Assembly: GCF_028826105.1 (NCBI RefSeq)
Contig: NZ_JAQGPL010000001.1
Span: forward strand, 5,649,501 to 5,713,500
Source of the DNA: Paenibacillus humicola
GTDB lineage: Bacteria; Bacillota; Bacilli; Paenibacillales; Paenibacillaceae
Reading direction: 5' to 3'
Length of the DNA: 64,000 bases
The position numbers and the translations under genes were made by a program. Below, one piece after another: positions 35,883-44,469 of this stretch. Below the pieces are notes generated by a model. The model saw nothing but the letters and a program-made list of their open reading frames with translations, had not been told where the DNA came from and made no database searches. Position 1 is the first letter of the stretch, and every line of letters begins with the position of its first letter.

Positions 35883-36014
35883 CTAAAATACAGGGGACTG
35901 CTTACCATCAACATCAGGAGCTGAAATTGGAAATATCATTCCAAGTATGCCCATACCCGCGTAGGTGTTGTATTCGGTCATTAAGTCAGTCTCACGCCTT
36001 ACAACTGTACGCAT
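35883..36014 (-). CDS. short ORF, probably the tail of a truncated gene
   Basis: A 43-codon frame from ATG 36014 (MRTVVRRETDLMTEYNTY...) stays open a further 22 codons upstream without a start. It ends 10 nt before attC-like element 14, in the position of a cassette gene. Not recognised; likely a 5'-deleted gene. The remaining bases up to 36210 hold nothing clear. Confidence 0.35.
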   Translation of the reverse strand: MRTVVRRETDLMTEYNTYAGMGILGMIFPISAPDVDGKQSPVF

Positions 36015-36210
36015 CCATTCCACAACCAGTGCGAGCGTTCGTACCGATCTGCCGCTTGATTTTCTCGATTCTACCTGTCCATTTTATTGACTGAGGTACA
36101 CTTGAGATTCCACTATTTCTATGGGCATACGAAATGTGAAGAAGCAAGCACTCGTGACGTCAGTCGTAAAAAAAATTGCTTCTTCGTCCAGATTTTTTAT
36201 GAAGAGTGAT

Positions 36211-36786
36211 TCAATAACGGCCTTGCATGCCTATCCTCAATTGGATATCTCTTGAATCAGGCGGACCTATGACTACTGTCTGGTCGATAGGCTTGAGCAC
36301 ATCAGCAAGTTGGGCCGCATTCACGCCATAGATCATCTGGAACACCTCGGGAGGTGTCTTTCTAAGGATATCGGACCCGAATACGATTTGCGCGGCATTA
36401 TTGTCGAAAACAGCCACAAAATGGGTGTTATCCATCGTCGCGGTTTGCCAATGCCACCAGCCCATCGGGATATAAGCCGTCTGGGCGGGCTTGACGCGGT
36501 AACTAAGTATCTGCCGGGAAAAGGGGTTGAGAATGGAGACGGCAACTTCTCCTTGTACTACGTATTGAAGTTCGGATGCGTTTGGGTGCCAATGGGCCTC
36601 TACGCTATGGCCTTTACTCAGATAGACGTCGAGTAAGCCAAGGTTTTGCATTACGGGTAACTGCTTAGCGAATTGCTGAAGAATGAAGTTTTGAGCGTTT
36701 TGCTGGAATAATAACGATGTTCTTAAATCAAAAGATAGATTCAAAGAAGGAGAATTAAGTGCATCCATGGCGCTGTTGGATGACAT
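36211..36786 (-). CDS. cupin domain protein (oxalate-decarboxylase-like, germin type)
   Basis: A 191-residue single-cupin protein. Motif 1 HWHPNASELQYVVQGEV and motif 2 TAYIPMGWWHWQTATMD supply the metal ligands (His, His, Glu, His). ATG 36786 has AAAGGCGGGATATTACG upstream. The N-terminal 30 residues resemble the start of bicupin oxalate decarboxylases, but only one cupin is present. Enzymatic role uncertain. Confidence 0.85.
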   Translation of the reverse strand: MSSNSAMDALNSPSLNLSFDLRTSLLFQQNAQNFILQQFAKQLPVMQNLGLLDVYLSKGHSVEAHWHPNASELQYVVQGEVAVSILNPFSRQILSYRVKPAQTAYIPMGWWHWQTATMDNTHFVAVFDNNAAQIVFGSDILRKTPPEVFQMIYGVNAAQLADVLKPIDQTVVIGPPDSRDIQLRIGMQGRY

Positions 36787-36954
36787 TCGTAATATCCCGC
36801 CTTTCTGGATTGGAGATTGATTACATAATATATTCACTTGCCCAGATACACGTGCGTCATTCGAGAATGGAAATAAACAAGATACTTTTCATTTACTGTA
36901 TTTATAATTAGGCGTCAAACGGATGCTTCCAGCAGCGATATTATCCTTGACTTG

Positions 36955-37052
36955 GATGGACTTGTAAACGGCTGAAAGTTATCGATTGTATATGTCACGT
37001 TGCTGCCATTCCGCTTTGTCATGCTCGTCAGCTGATCCCGCTTATCGTATTT
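36955..37052 (-). pseudogene. RHS/YD-repeat protein fragment
   Basis: About 33 codons on the minus strand match one YD repeat: KYDKRDQLTSMTKRNG then VTYTIDNFQP. No start, no stop belonging to it; cut on one side by the MITE-like element at 37053. A scrap of a polymorphic-toxin or WapA-like gene. Confidence 0.65.
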
Positions 37053-37164
37053 GTCGGGAATGTTATAAAGTTCTTGTTATTCGAGTTTGATAAGAACTTT
37101 ATAACATTAAAACAAAAAGCCGCAACTTATGCGGCTCAATGTTACTATGTTCTTGTCATCCGAC
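37053..37164. repeat. MITE-like element copy A (112 bp)
   Basis: Starts GTCGGGAATG and ends TTCTTGTCATCCGAC, giving short inverted termini (GTCGG...CCGAC). Inside are an inverted repeat (GTTATAAAGTTCTTGTTA with its partner) and a GCCGCaacttatGCGGC hairpin. Same plan and ends as copy B at 38530. Confidence 0.8.
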
Positions 37165-37530
37165 ATATCCCTAATTACGCAAAGAAGCTACTTTAAATAC
37201 GAGGCATCAGTGCCAGCATCTTACTGTTTTCTCGGTGAGATCGGTGTCATCTATCCACAACCTCGTATCTAGGCCTTGCGCGTTTTTTTGCAGTACGTTG
37301 GCTCCCGCAAAATCCGGACAAGGTATCCAGTTGCTCTCTGATCTGGTAAGTCAGGACGCGGCAAATGTACTAGTTCAACAGTAAAAAACATCAGGTTTGA
37401 GTCACGCATACCGCGGGTATAATGGTTGAGGATCTCACGAAGCTCTAAGTTAGTTGGAAAAACATTGCCTTTCCAATGCGGATATGGGACATTCTAGACA
37501 TGGAGCTTCGAGAGATCACCGATATGCGGC
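37165..37530. other. region with a minus-strand gene fragment only
   Basis: The minus frame 37269-37494 (73 codons, bounded by stops, no start) reads HWKGNVFPTNLELREIL then MFFTVELVHLPRPDL, which looks like real but truncated protein. No family recognised. The rest is featureless. Confidence 0.35.
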
Positions 37531-37770
37531 TTGGGTCTAGTCCTCCTTTGGGTGGCCAAGTTTCACGAAGCCGATCGTTCCGCAAACATCAACGAGTTGC
37601 GGGAAACCTCCCAGGGGATGATAAGGACCGAAGTTAGATCCACTCACGGCGACAGCCATCTCGGTGGTCTACGCTACTGCATCAATTCTTATCGCTCCGA
37701 TTCATCCATCGAGATGATATGGAGAGCGAGGGCTACGGCAAATATCTCGATCAGATTGAGGAGGTTTAAC
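37531..37770 (+). pseudogene. msrB (methionine-R-sulfoxide reductase) remnant
   Basis: Frame pieces match the C-terminal half of Msr[18 protein letters not shown], a deletion where HVFPDGP is expected, GLRYCINS, then in another frame RFIHRDDM and [13 protein letters not shown] ending at the stop just before msrA. The catalytic-site Cys region survives, but the frame is broken. An intact msrB-msrA pair is the likely ancestor. Confidence 0.75.
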
Positions 37771-38298
37771 ATGCATCAGCGCGCTGTACTCGCTGGGGGA
37801 TGCTTCTGGGGAATGCAGGACTTGATCCGCAAGCTTCCCGGCGTCGTCTCGACTCGCGTCGGCTATACTGGCGGTGACACTCCGAACGCGACCTATCGCA
37901 ACCATGGCACTCATGCGGAGGGGATTGAAATCGTCTTCGATACAGCGGAGACAAGCTACCGACGCATCCTGGAGTATTTCTTTCAAATCCACGATCCTAC
38001 GACGCGGAACCGTCAGGGCAACGATATCGGCACAAGCTACCGTTCGGCGATCTACTATGCGAGCGACGAGCAGAGAAAGGTGGCGGAGGAGACGATCGCC
38101 GACGTAAACGCGTCGGATCTGTGGCCGGGCAAGGTCGTCACCGAAGTGACGCCTGTCGGCGACTTCTGGGAAGCAGAGCCGGAGCACCAGGACTATCTGG
38201 AGCGCTATCCGAGCGGCTATACCTGCCACTTCCCGCGCCCCAACTGGGTCCTTCCCAGGCGGGAGGCCGGTGGCGCCCCGTCAAGTAGACAACAATGA
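37771..38298 (+). CDS. msrA: peptide-methionine (S)-S-oxide reductase MsrA
   Basis: A 175-residue enzyme that reduces methionine-S-sulfoxide in proteins and free methionine. The active-site motif GCFWG is at residues 10-14; [25 protein letters not shown] and [22 protein letters not shown] are typical. ATG 37771 has GAGGAGGTTTAAC upstream; the ORF is open further up only because it crosses the msrB remnant. Higher GC than its surroundings and plus-strand orientation suggest separate origin. Confidence 0.95.
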   Translation: MHQRAVLAGGCFWGMQDLIRKLPGVVSTRVGYTGGDTPNATYRNHGTHAEGIEIVFDTAETSYRRILEYFFQIHDPTTRNRQGNDIGTSYRSAIYYASDEQRKVAEETIADVNASDLWPGKVVTEVTPVGDFWEAEPEHQDYLERYPSGYTCHFPRPNWVLPRREAGGAPSSRQQ

Positions 38299-38425
38299 AA
38301 TAAGAGCACTAAGCAACTTAGTTCGGTTCTCCACCGGACTAAGGTTGTTTAATTTCTTCTGAAACCGCTTGTGGTTGTAAAAGTGAATGTACCGGTGGAC
38401 CTCATCGATGATCTGATTCTGTCCC
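38293..38425 (-). pseudogene. IS3 family transposase C-terminal fragment
   Basis: Minus-strand frame QNQIIDEVHRYIHFYNHKRF, then KLNNLSPVENRTKLLSAL is the extreme C-terminus of an IS3/IS150 OrfB. No start; nothing else of the element is visible. Convergent with msrA. Confidence 0.75.
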
Positions 38426-38529
38426 TTCTTCATTCTGACTACAGGGTGAACCCCTGCGAATTCATGAGCCTGAGTGAGGAAACGGAATCATTTCGAGGGA
38501 GTTTAACAAAGTCTGCTTGGAGCTGCTCC

Positions 38530-38643
38530 GTCGGGAATGACATTAGGTTCTTGTCATTGGCTCGTGACAAGAACTTGATGTCATAAAATAAAAAAGCTGC
38601 GATTTACGCAGCTTTTTATGGGGTAATGTTCTTGTCACCCGAC
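38530..38643. repeat. MITE-like element copy B (114 bp)
   Basis: Starts GTCGGGAATGACA and ends TTCTTGTCACCCGAC. It contains GGTTCTTGTCA...TGACAAGAAC and an AAAAGCTGCgatttacGCAGCTTTTT hairpin. Aligns with copy A end to end with about two length differences. Confidence 0.8.
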
Positions 38644-38670
38644 ACTCGTCGATACAAGCCGAAAACATGT

Positions 38671-39680
38671 AGGGTCTGTCAAGAAATTTGTGTAAACTCA
38701 TTTATAAGGAATTCCCCCGGAGGGGGAATTGGCCCGTTAACGTAAGTGCTGGCCGACTCGATCCGGGAAGAAGACCGAGAGCTGGAGCAGCATTTGCCCC
38801 CAGTTTTGAACGCGGCCTGTCCACTTGCGGACAACGTCCATCGTGGAGAGATAGAGCATTTTGAGGAGCGCTTCATCCGAAGGGAAGATGCTCTTGCCCT
38901 TCGTCACTTTCCGTAATTGGCGATGGTAACTTTCGATGATGTTCGTCGTGTAGATGAGCTTGCGGATCTCGGGAGGATACTTGAAGAAGGTCGCCAGTTC
39001 GCTCCAGTTGTTGCGCCAGGAACGGATGATGAGCGGGTACTTCGTGCCCCAGATTTCTTCAAAACGATCCAGTTCAACGAGTGCTGCTTCCTCCGTTGTC
39101 GCCTTGTAGATAGGCTTCAGATCCGCCGTCACTTTCTTCAGGTCCTTGTACGAGACATACCGGGTTGAATTCCGGATTTGATGGATGATGCACTTCTGGA
39201 TTTCGGTCTGTGGATAGCAAGCGGAAATCGCCTGCGAGAAGCCGGTCAGGTTGTCGACGCACGTAATGAGAATGTCCTGTACGCCGCGGTTTTTCAGCTC
39301 ATTCAGCACGCTAAGCCAGAACTTCGCCGATTCGTTCTCGCCGATCCACATGCCGAGCACGTCCTTGTTTCCATCCAAGTCGATGCCAATGACCATGTAC
39401 GCCGCCTTATTGACAATGGCTCCGTCTTGCTTCACTTTAAAGTGGATGGCATCGAGAAAGACGACTGCATACACACCTTGCAGCGGCCGATTCTGCCATT
39501 CTTTAATGAACGGCACGATCTTGTTGGTCACATTGGAAATGAGCGTCGGGGACACGTCAATGCCGTACAGGTTAGCGAGATGGTCTTGAATCTCCCGCGT
39601 GCTGACGCCTTTCGCGTAGAGCGCTACGATCTGATCCTCGATGCCGGTGACATTCGACTGATGCTTCGGGGCATCCATAT
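38671..39680 (-). mobile_element. IS256 family insertion sequence, 5'-truncated
   Basis: One end is visible at about 38671-38700 (AGGGTCTGTCAAGAAATTTG, the usual IS256-type terminus; minus strand CAAATTTCTTGACAGACCCT). A GAATTCCCCCggaGGGGGAATT hairpin between the terminus and the transposase stop acts as its terminator. The other end is not found next to 39680; the transposase starts late, so the left part of the element is missing. Confidence 0.75.
38737..39678 (-). CDS. IS256 family transposase, N-terminally truncated
   Basis: 313 codons of a mutator-type DDE transposase (usual length about 390-410). Present: AKGVSTREIQDHLANLYGID, first Asp in VFLDAIHFKV, second Asp in ITCVDNLTGF, the CIIHQIRNS motif and the Glu region YTTNIIESYHRQLRKVTK. 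The N-terminal 80-90 residues with the DNA-binding part are missing, and the first codons (MDAPKHQSN) may be partly native. Probably inactive in cis. Confidence 0.9.
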   Translation of the reverse strand: MDAPKHQSNVTGIEDQIVALYAKGVSTREIQDHLANLYGIDVSPTLISNVTNKIVPFIKEWQNRPLQGVYAVVFLDAIHFKVKQDGAIVNKAAYMVIGIDLDGNKDVLGMWIGENESAKFWLSVLNELKNRGVQDILITCVDNLTGFSQAISACYPQTEIQKCIIHQIRNSTRYVSYKDLKKVTADLKPIYKATTEEAALVELDRFEEIWGTKYPLIIRSWRNNWSELATFFKYPPEIRKLIYTTNIIESYHRQLRKVTKGKSIFPSDEALLKMLYLSTMDVVRKWTGRVQNWGQMLLQLSVFFPDRVGQHLR

Positions 39681-39748
39681 TTTACCACAGTGTAATGGTA
39701 TTTTTAAGCGTTTTAGGAACTACTTTACCTGTTAGAGGTCCATGACCA

Positions 39749-39795
39749 AAAGACGCAGCCTTTTTAAAACTGTTCAAGCTGCGCCTAGTTTTGTA
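39749..39795 (-). repeat. hairpin repeat type C, copy 1
   Basis: Minus strand: ACTAGGCGCAGCTTGAACAG, a short AT-rich loop, AAGGCTGCGTCTTTTGG. The second copy is at 56015. It lies about 50 nt beyond the WYL remnant stop at 39846 and would serve as a terminator (CGCAGC/GCTGCG stem followed by TCTTTT). Confidence 0.65.
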
Positions 39796-39845
39796 TGGTC
39801 TATTTTCAGTGGTCTTGTGCCACTTTTTTATCGCCGATAGTAAAG

Positions 39846-40531
39846 TTATTCATCGCCTTGGCGTTCATAGGCTTTCAACGCTTCGGCAAACATCGTCTTC
39901 ACGGCGGAAGCAAGCTCCTCCGGCTCCTGCACGACCGCATCGCGCCCCAACGAGAAGAAATAGCCCGCAAAAAAGGCGAACTCCTGCTCCGGTACCGTCC
40001 CTTCCAGTACACCCGATCCGTCCGGCTGCATCACCACCTCGGGCAACGGAAATAGCCATCTTTTCTCCTGAACCTTCTCTACGCCCCGTTTGCTCAGTTT
40101 GGCTCTGAAATAAGTCCTCTTCAAGGACTCATGAAAATAAGGACCCCAATTCGTTAAATTAACCTTTCTCAAGTGACCGGTGCCGGACGCTCTTCCTCCC
40201 CCGCCCTTGCCGCCGACCTGATCCTATCCGCTCGGAATAATCGGAACGCCTTCCGCTTATAGCAAAAGGCCGGGCAGAACCAGAATCCCTCGTCCTCGTA
40301 TATCCCGATCGGCTGAATAACCCGGTCTCCTTCCGGATCAACTCCATATGTGATGACAACGGCCTGCTGCCTAATGGCCGCCTCAAGCAGAATATCGAGA
40401 AAGCCGGCTGTCTGTTTGCGTTCGGGGGTATGAAACTTCTCGATACGGTGCTTAACATCGAGCACACCGACGCCAATTGGGAAAAACACATAGGCGGATT
40501 GCAGCGGAACGAATCCGAGCCCATTTTGCAA
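39846..40531 (-). pseudogene. WYL-domain transcriptional regulator, N-terminally truncated and frameshifted
   Basis: Two minus-strand frames join by a 1-nt shift near 40165: the first (40531-40169) carries the WYL core (ILLEAAIRQQAVVITYGVDPEGDRVIQPIGIYE), the second (to 39846) the C-terminal WCX part (LTNWGPYFHESLKRTYFRAKL, ELASAVKTMFAEALKAYER). The N-terminal winged-helix is absent. Same family as the fragment at 12659. Confidence 0.75.
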
Positions 40532-40585
40532 ATAGACGGATAGAATGAAGTAAAAGGCAGCTCCAGTCTAAGCAGGTCGCGGGTA

Positions 40586-40615
40586 CAAAGAAGGCCGCGA
40601 GGATACCTCGCGGCC
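40586..40615 (-). terminator. Rho-independent terminator of the RCC1 gene
   Basis: Perfect stem GGCCGCGAGG/CCTCGCGGCC with a 3-base loop (40593-40615), followed on the minus strand by TTCTTTG. Confidence 0.85.
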
Positions 40616-40630
40616 AGCCTATTAAGTATC

Positions 40631-42433
40631 TCAGTGATTGTCAGACTGGATACTCACATATACGAAAACCTTTTTATTCGGACTGTAATCTTGGGCCGTA
40701 TGTCCTTTAACGCTCCACGATGCGGTGTACCCTTCAGGTATTTCGGCAGCGCTATACTCGGTACCATCCGGGAGCTCCTTCGCCGTAATCGGTATTTGGT
40801 GACCGTCACCCGCGGTCTCCATACGGAGGTCATAATTTTTGCCTTCCGGAGAAATCATGGAGACATTCACTTTCCCATGCTCGCCTTTCGGGAAGGTCCA
40901 AGATCCGCTCAATACTTGGTTTGGCGACGAAAGGTACCCATAATATAACGAAACCCGATACGTGTGCTGGTCATCCGAATATGTCTTGGAATCGGATAGC
41001 TGAAAAGAACCGGAAGTCGGAACGGCAGCCGTAGTGACGATCACTCCTTGGTTCAGACTTTGATTGCTATCGGCATCGACGGCGACCACTGTAAAGAGGT
41101 AGTATGTTTTTGGAGACAGCCCCTTCACCTCATAGCTGTTCACGTCCCCGTTCAGAGTAGCTAGCAGCGTATTGTCCCGGTACACCAAGTACTTGTCTAC
41201 ACCCGTATCATCCATGGCCGGCTGCCAATTCAGCTGTACGCTGTTATAGGTCGCATCGGTAACTGTCAGCACGTCATCCTTAGGCCACTGCGGCGTTTCA
41301 GGAGTGGATCCGCCAATTCCTTGGACTTGTACGGGAGTCGTGGCGTTAATCCCAATCCATCCCCAATTCCAGACGGTTCCGTCGCTTGTGAGTGCCAAGC
41401 TGTCTTCAATTCCCGCAGCTATGGCTTCCACCGAACCGAGACCCTTCACTTGAGCGGGATAATAATGGCGTGTCGTTGTTCCATCGCCCAGTTGGCCAGA
41501 AGAATTATCTCCCCACGCCCAGACTGTTCCGTCGGTTTTAAGCGCCAAATTATGATCATAGCCCGCAGCAACGGCGCTCACTGAATGGAGACCCTGCACT
41601 TCTTCAGGAGTAAAACGATACATTTCCCCGCCTGTAGTAAATCCCCACTGCCATACCGTCCCATCGCTCTTTACGGCCAAATTATGGTAACCATTCGCGG
41701 CTATGGCGACCACCGAACTGAGACCTTGTACTTGAACGGGAATATTAGAAGTGTAGGTTGCCCTGCTTCCAATGCCTAGTTGGCCGTACGCATTACTGCC
41801 CCATGCCCAGACGGTTCCGTCGCTTTTAAGTGCCAAACTATGATCTTCTCCCGCTGCAATAGCGACTACCGAACGAAGATCTTGCACCTGAACGGGACCC
41901 GCAATATCAGAGGGCTCCCATCCATCGCTCGATGAATATCTACCATCGCCGAGTTGGCCCCATCGATTGTCGCCCCACGTCCAAACGGTCCCGTCGCTTT
42001 TGAGTGCCAAATTATGAATATCCCCTGAAGCAATGGCGACCATGGAGCTGAGGTTGCATACTTGAACGGGAGTCGTTCGATCAGAACCGTCCGTTGGATC
42101 GCATAAGCCAAGTTGGCGTTCGTAATTATCGCCCCACGCCCAGACGGTTCCGTCACTTTGGAGCACCAAATTATTCTGAATACCTACAGATATGGCGACT
42201 ACAGAACCGAGACCTTGTAGCTTAGCGGGGGTTTGAAATCTTGGCGACCACTGCCAAACGGATCCGTCCGTTGTAAGAGCTTGAGGAGGACCTCCTGCAT
42301 CAATCATCGTTACCCCCGATTTCGAACTCTCTGCTACCACCGTGGAACTGGACACGGCCGCGAATGCCTGAAAGGGCAAAAGCAGCGTCAGCAACAACAT
42401 TCCGAAAATGAAAAGCATCAACTGTCGTTTCAT
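40631..42433 (-). CDS. secreted RCC1-repeat (beta-propeller) protein with FnIII domain
   Basis: A 600-residue exported protein. Signal peptide MLFIFGMLLLTLLLPFQAFA; then about seven RCC1-type repeats, each built on ALKSDGTVWAWGDN...GQLG, covering about residues 45-375 and probably forming a seven-bladed propeller; then a fibronectin type III domain (LTVTDATYNSVQLNWQPA to FTVVAVDADSNQS, about 385-470); then a beta-rich C-terminal domain. Likely extracellular or wall-associated binding protein. Clear terminator downstream. Confidence 0.92.
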   Translation of the reverse strand: MKRQLMLFIFGMLLLTLLLPFQAFAAVSSSTVVAESSKSGVTMIDAGGPPQALTTDGSVWQWSPRFQTPAKLQGLGSVVAISVGIQNNLVLQSDGTVWAWGDNYERQLGLCDPTDGSDRTTPVQVCNLSSMVAIASGDIHNLALKSDGTVWTWGDNRWGQLGDGRYSSSDGWEPSDIAGPVQVQDLRSVVAIAAGEDHSLALKSDGTVWAWGSNAYGQLGIGSRATYTSNIPVQVQGLSSVVAIAANGYHNLAVKSDGTVWQWGFTTGGEMYRFTPEEVQGLHSVSAVAAGYDHNLALKTDGTVWAWGDNSSGQLGDGTTTRHYYPAQVKGLGSVEAIAAGIEDSLALTSDGTVWNWGWIGINATTPVQVQGIGGSTPETPQWPKDDVLTVTDATYNSVQLNWQPAMDDTGVDKYLVYRDNTLLATLNGDVNSYEVKGLSPKTYYLFTVVAVDADSNQSLNQGVIVTTAAVPTSGSFQLSDSKTYSDDQHTYRVSLYYGYLSSPNQVLSGSWTFPKGEHGKVNVSMISPEGKNYDLRMETAGDGHQIPITAKELPDGTEYSAAEIPEGYTASWSVKGHTAQDYSPNKKVFVYVSIQSDNH

Positions 42434-42511
42434 CTATCTTCACTCCCATCTTTGAATGTACACCTTAATCTACTATATTGAGAAAATACATGAATCCGAT
42501 TTTGGCATTCA

Positions 42512-42703
42512 TCACGTATCCCGATTATTAAGAAAGGTCAGCCGAACGGTTTCTTTCCAAACGATACGGGTTTGGTCGAAGTCGGTGATGGTTCCGTTAA
42601 ACTGGTAAAGCAGCTGTTTGCTCGCAGCGGTTGCTTGGACAGGTAGAAGCAGCATAAGAAGCATCCATCCCGAAGCCAGCAGCATAAATCGTCGTTTCAT
42701 CAC
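42512..42703 (-). CDS. short secreted protein, truncated relative of the RCC1 gene's N-terminus
   Basis: 63 codons; the signal peptide MKRRFMLLASGWMLLMLLLPVQATA resembles that of the neighbouring RCC1 protein in length and order of residues, followed by only about 35 mature residues. Binding site not strong (GGGGGGCTGTG). Either a small secreted protein or a gene truncated after its first 60 codons. Confidence 0.5.
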   Translation of the reverse strand: MMKRRFMLLASGWMLLMLLLPVQATAASKQLLYQFNGTITDFDQTRIVWKETVRLTFLNNRDT

Positions 42704-42929
42704 AGCCCCCCAAATGGCGATATATTAATAGTGTAACATAATATGGAATGTGATAATCCTGCTTAATGTACTAATTCCAAACTACCATATATATTACAAA
42801 AATTGGATTTACGTATTGGGCTATGTGCCTATGTTTCTGTTCTACCTAGAACCCTCCTTTAAAAAAGGGGCATAATTACTCAAAACAAGATTTATCACTT
42901 TATTTCTGTTAGCAAAAGAAATCCTGGAA

Positions 42930-43015
42930 TCCTACTAGGCACGTTTTGGATCAGGTGTTTCCTGAGTATAAGGGCGTTTTCGGGGATCTTCACTCTGCGG
43001 TCATTTTGAGGTGAA
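42930..43015 (+). pseudogene. IS110 family transposase fragment
   Basis: About 25 plus-strand codons read VLDQVFPEYKGVFGDLHSAV, a well-conserved segment of IS110/IS1111 transposases; a stop in KEILESY precedes it. Nothing else of the element remains. Upstream bases 42704-42929 show no gene. Confidence 0.6.
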
Positions 43016-43024
43016 ATGGAGAAT

Positions 43025-43049
43025 AGGGAGGACAACAATGGTCCTCCCT
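43025..43049. terminator. probable terminator near the GNAT gene
   Basis: AGGGAGGAC-aacaatg-GTCCTCCCT stem, 9-bp perfect, with TTATT on the plus side and TATTCT on the minus side; could work in both directions. Confidence 0.65.
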
Positions 43050-43090
43050 TTATTGAGCAATCGTGTTTCGATAGCTCAATCGATTGATTT

Positions 43091-43531
43091 TTAGAGCACC
43101 TTCACCATGATGTAAAACGAACTGCCAGGCGGATAATCTTTAATCTCCCCCACAACTTTGTAGCCTTTACATTCATAGAACGAACGAGCTTGAAAATCAA
43201 AAGTCGCTAATTTCGCTTGTACGGCACCTTTCTGTTTTGCAATTCCTTCTGCTTTTTCAAGTAATGTAGAACCTAGTCCCTCACCGCGATCGTCTTCATG
43301 AACCCAAAGATAGTTAACTTCAAGCCAGTTCCAGTATACTTCTGCCGTTAGGCCGCCAACCCAGTTATGATTGTCATCCGAAACCATAATGTTGATTGGT
43401 TGGACGGCCCCTTGTTTTCTTTTCTCAAGATGATGAACGGAATGTTTATTATTGAATTCTTTGATCATGTTGTTTAAAAAAATGGAAAGATCAGGTTGTG
43501 TTTCTAAGACAATGTCTAATTTGTACGCCAT
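43091..43531 (-). CDS. GNAT family N-acetyltransferase
   Basis: A 146-residue acetyltransferase with acetyl-CoA loop DDRGEGLGSTLLEKAEGIA and FDFQARSFYECKGYKVVGEI. Binding site GGAGGGATAAACG before ATG 43531. Single-domain, substrate unknown. Upstream is attC-like element 15. Confidence 0.92.
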   Translation of the reverse strand: MAYKLDIVLETQPDLSIFLNNMIKEFNNKHSVHHLEKRKQGAVQPINIMVSDDNHNWVGGLTAEVYWNWLEVNYLWVHEDDRGEGLGSTLLEKAEGIAKQKGAVQAKLATFDFQARSFYECKGYKVVGEIKDYPPGSSFYIMVKVL

Positions 43532-43571
43532 CGTTTATCCCTCCAATTTCATTGTACCAAGTAATTGTAGA

Positions 43572-43651
43572 CTGCATAATTATTCCGGTTAACGGAGTGA
43601 GGCCGCCGCTCGATTCGCGGCAGCCCCATTGAACTCTTGTTCTCCGTTCAC
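43572..43651 (-). repeat. attC-like element 15 (closest to a classical attC)
   Basis: Minus strand: GTGAACGGAGAACAAGAGTT, then stem GGGGCtGCCGC-gaatcga-GCGGCgGCC, then CTCACTCCGTTAACC. The outer GAACGGAG and CTCCGTTA are inverted complements, and the stem has one asymmetric mismatch. Layout and size (about 65 bp) resemble the aadA attC. Confidence 0.75.
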
Positions 43652-43720
43652 GTTTAATGTGAGTGAAAAAATTATCTCAAAACGCACCCTGATTCCACAA
43701 GAGAAACTTTAATTGGAGCC

Positions 43721-43778
43721 AAAATGCCCGTTACTTGGGAAAAGGGCAGCCGAGCGGCTGCCCCTTCAAAAGTTAGAT
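43721..43778 (-). repeat. attC-like element 16
   Basis: Minus strand: GGATCTAACTTTTG (the ATCTAAC matches RYYYAAC), stem AAGGGGCAGCCG-CT-CGGCTGCCCTTT, then AAGTAACGGGCATTTTGG. About 28 nt after the DinB gene stop (43806). Only about 70 bp without a gene separate it from element 15. Confidence 0.7.
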
Positions 43779-43805
43779 CCACCTGCTGTTCGACATGGCC
43801 ACATC

Positions 43806-44270
43806 TTATTGCATGGCTTTAAGCTGGCTCGAAATGATGCCAAGGTGTATGGCTTCGTGCATCAGAGCGAAGTTGAACAACTCGCCGGAGGTCAGGAATT
43901 GGAACGGACCCATGACGTATGGCGATTGCAGCTTCCTATCCATCATCTCGGTCGTCAGTTCGGAGAGACGGGAAAGCTGCGCCATTAATCGTTCGGTCAG
44001 CTCCTCCTTCGAGGGCGGAGTCATCGTCCATTCCGAAGGTTTTGTTCCAGAGCCGAACAACGATTCATAATGAGGCGGAATTGCAGACGGGAGTCCGAAG
44101 GATAAAGTGGAGTATTTATCCATCCAATACACCATATGACCGACATTCCAACGAATCGTGTTATTGAAGCCTTTCACTTGAACATCGAATTGATCCTCCG
44201 AAATGCCCTGAAGCTGCCCGATCACGATCTGACGCAGAACTTTTCCGCTTGAAATAATCGAATTGGCCAT
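43806..44270 (-). CDS. DinB family protein
   Basis: A 154-residue four-helix-bundle protein. The metal-binding His residues are visible in IRWNVGHMVYWMD and in LMHEAIHLGII, spaced as in DinB/YfiT-like thiol-transferase-related enzymes (often bacillithiol-dependent in Firmicutes). Good GGAGGCATTTTAACC site before ATG 44270. Followed by attC-like element 16. Confidence 0.9.
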   Translation of the reverse strand: MANSIISSGKVLRQIVIGQLQGISEDQFDVQVKGFNNTIRWNVGHMVYWMDKYSTLSFGLPSAIPPHYESLFGSGTKPSEWTMTPPSKEELTERLMAQLSRLSELTTEMMDRKLQSPYVMGPFQFLTSGELFNFALMHEAIHLGIISSQLKAMQ

Positions 44271-44469
44271 GGTTAAAATGCCTCCTGTTAAATTGTTGTC
44301 CGTGTATCGCTTTCACATCCAAAGTGTACTTCTCTCTCTACAAAGCAACAATCACGAGATTCCGATTCAATTGATCGGTTTCAGTAATGATTGAACAAGC
44401 GATTGGGATAAACTGGATTCTCGTTTATAATGATGAATGGAGACCGAATATGAAAAGGGGGAACGAGGA

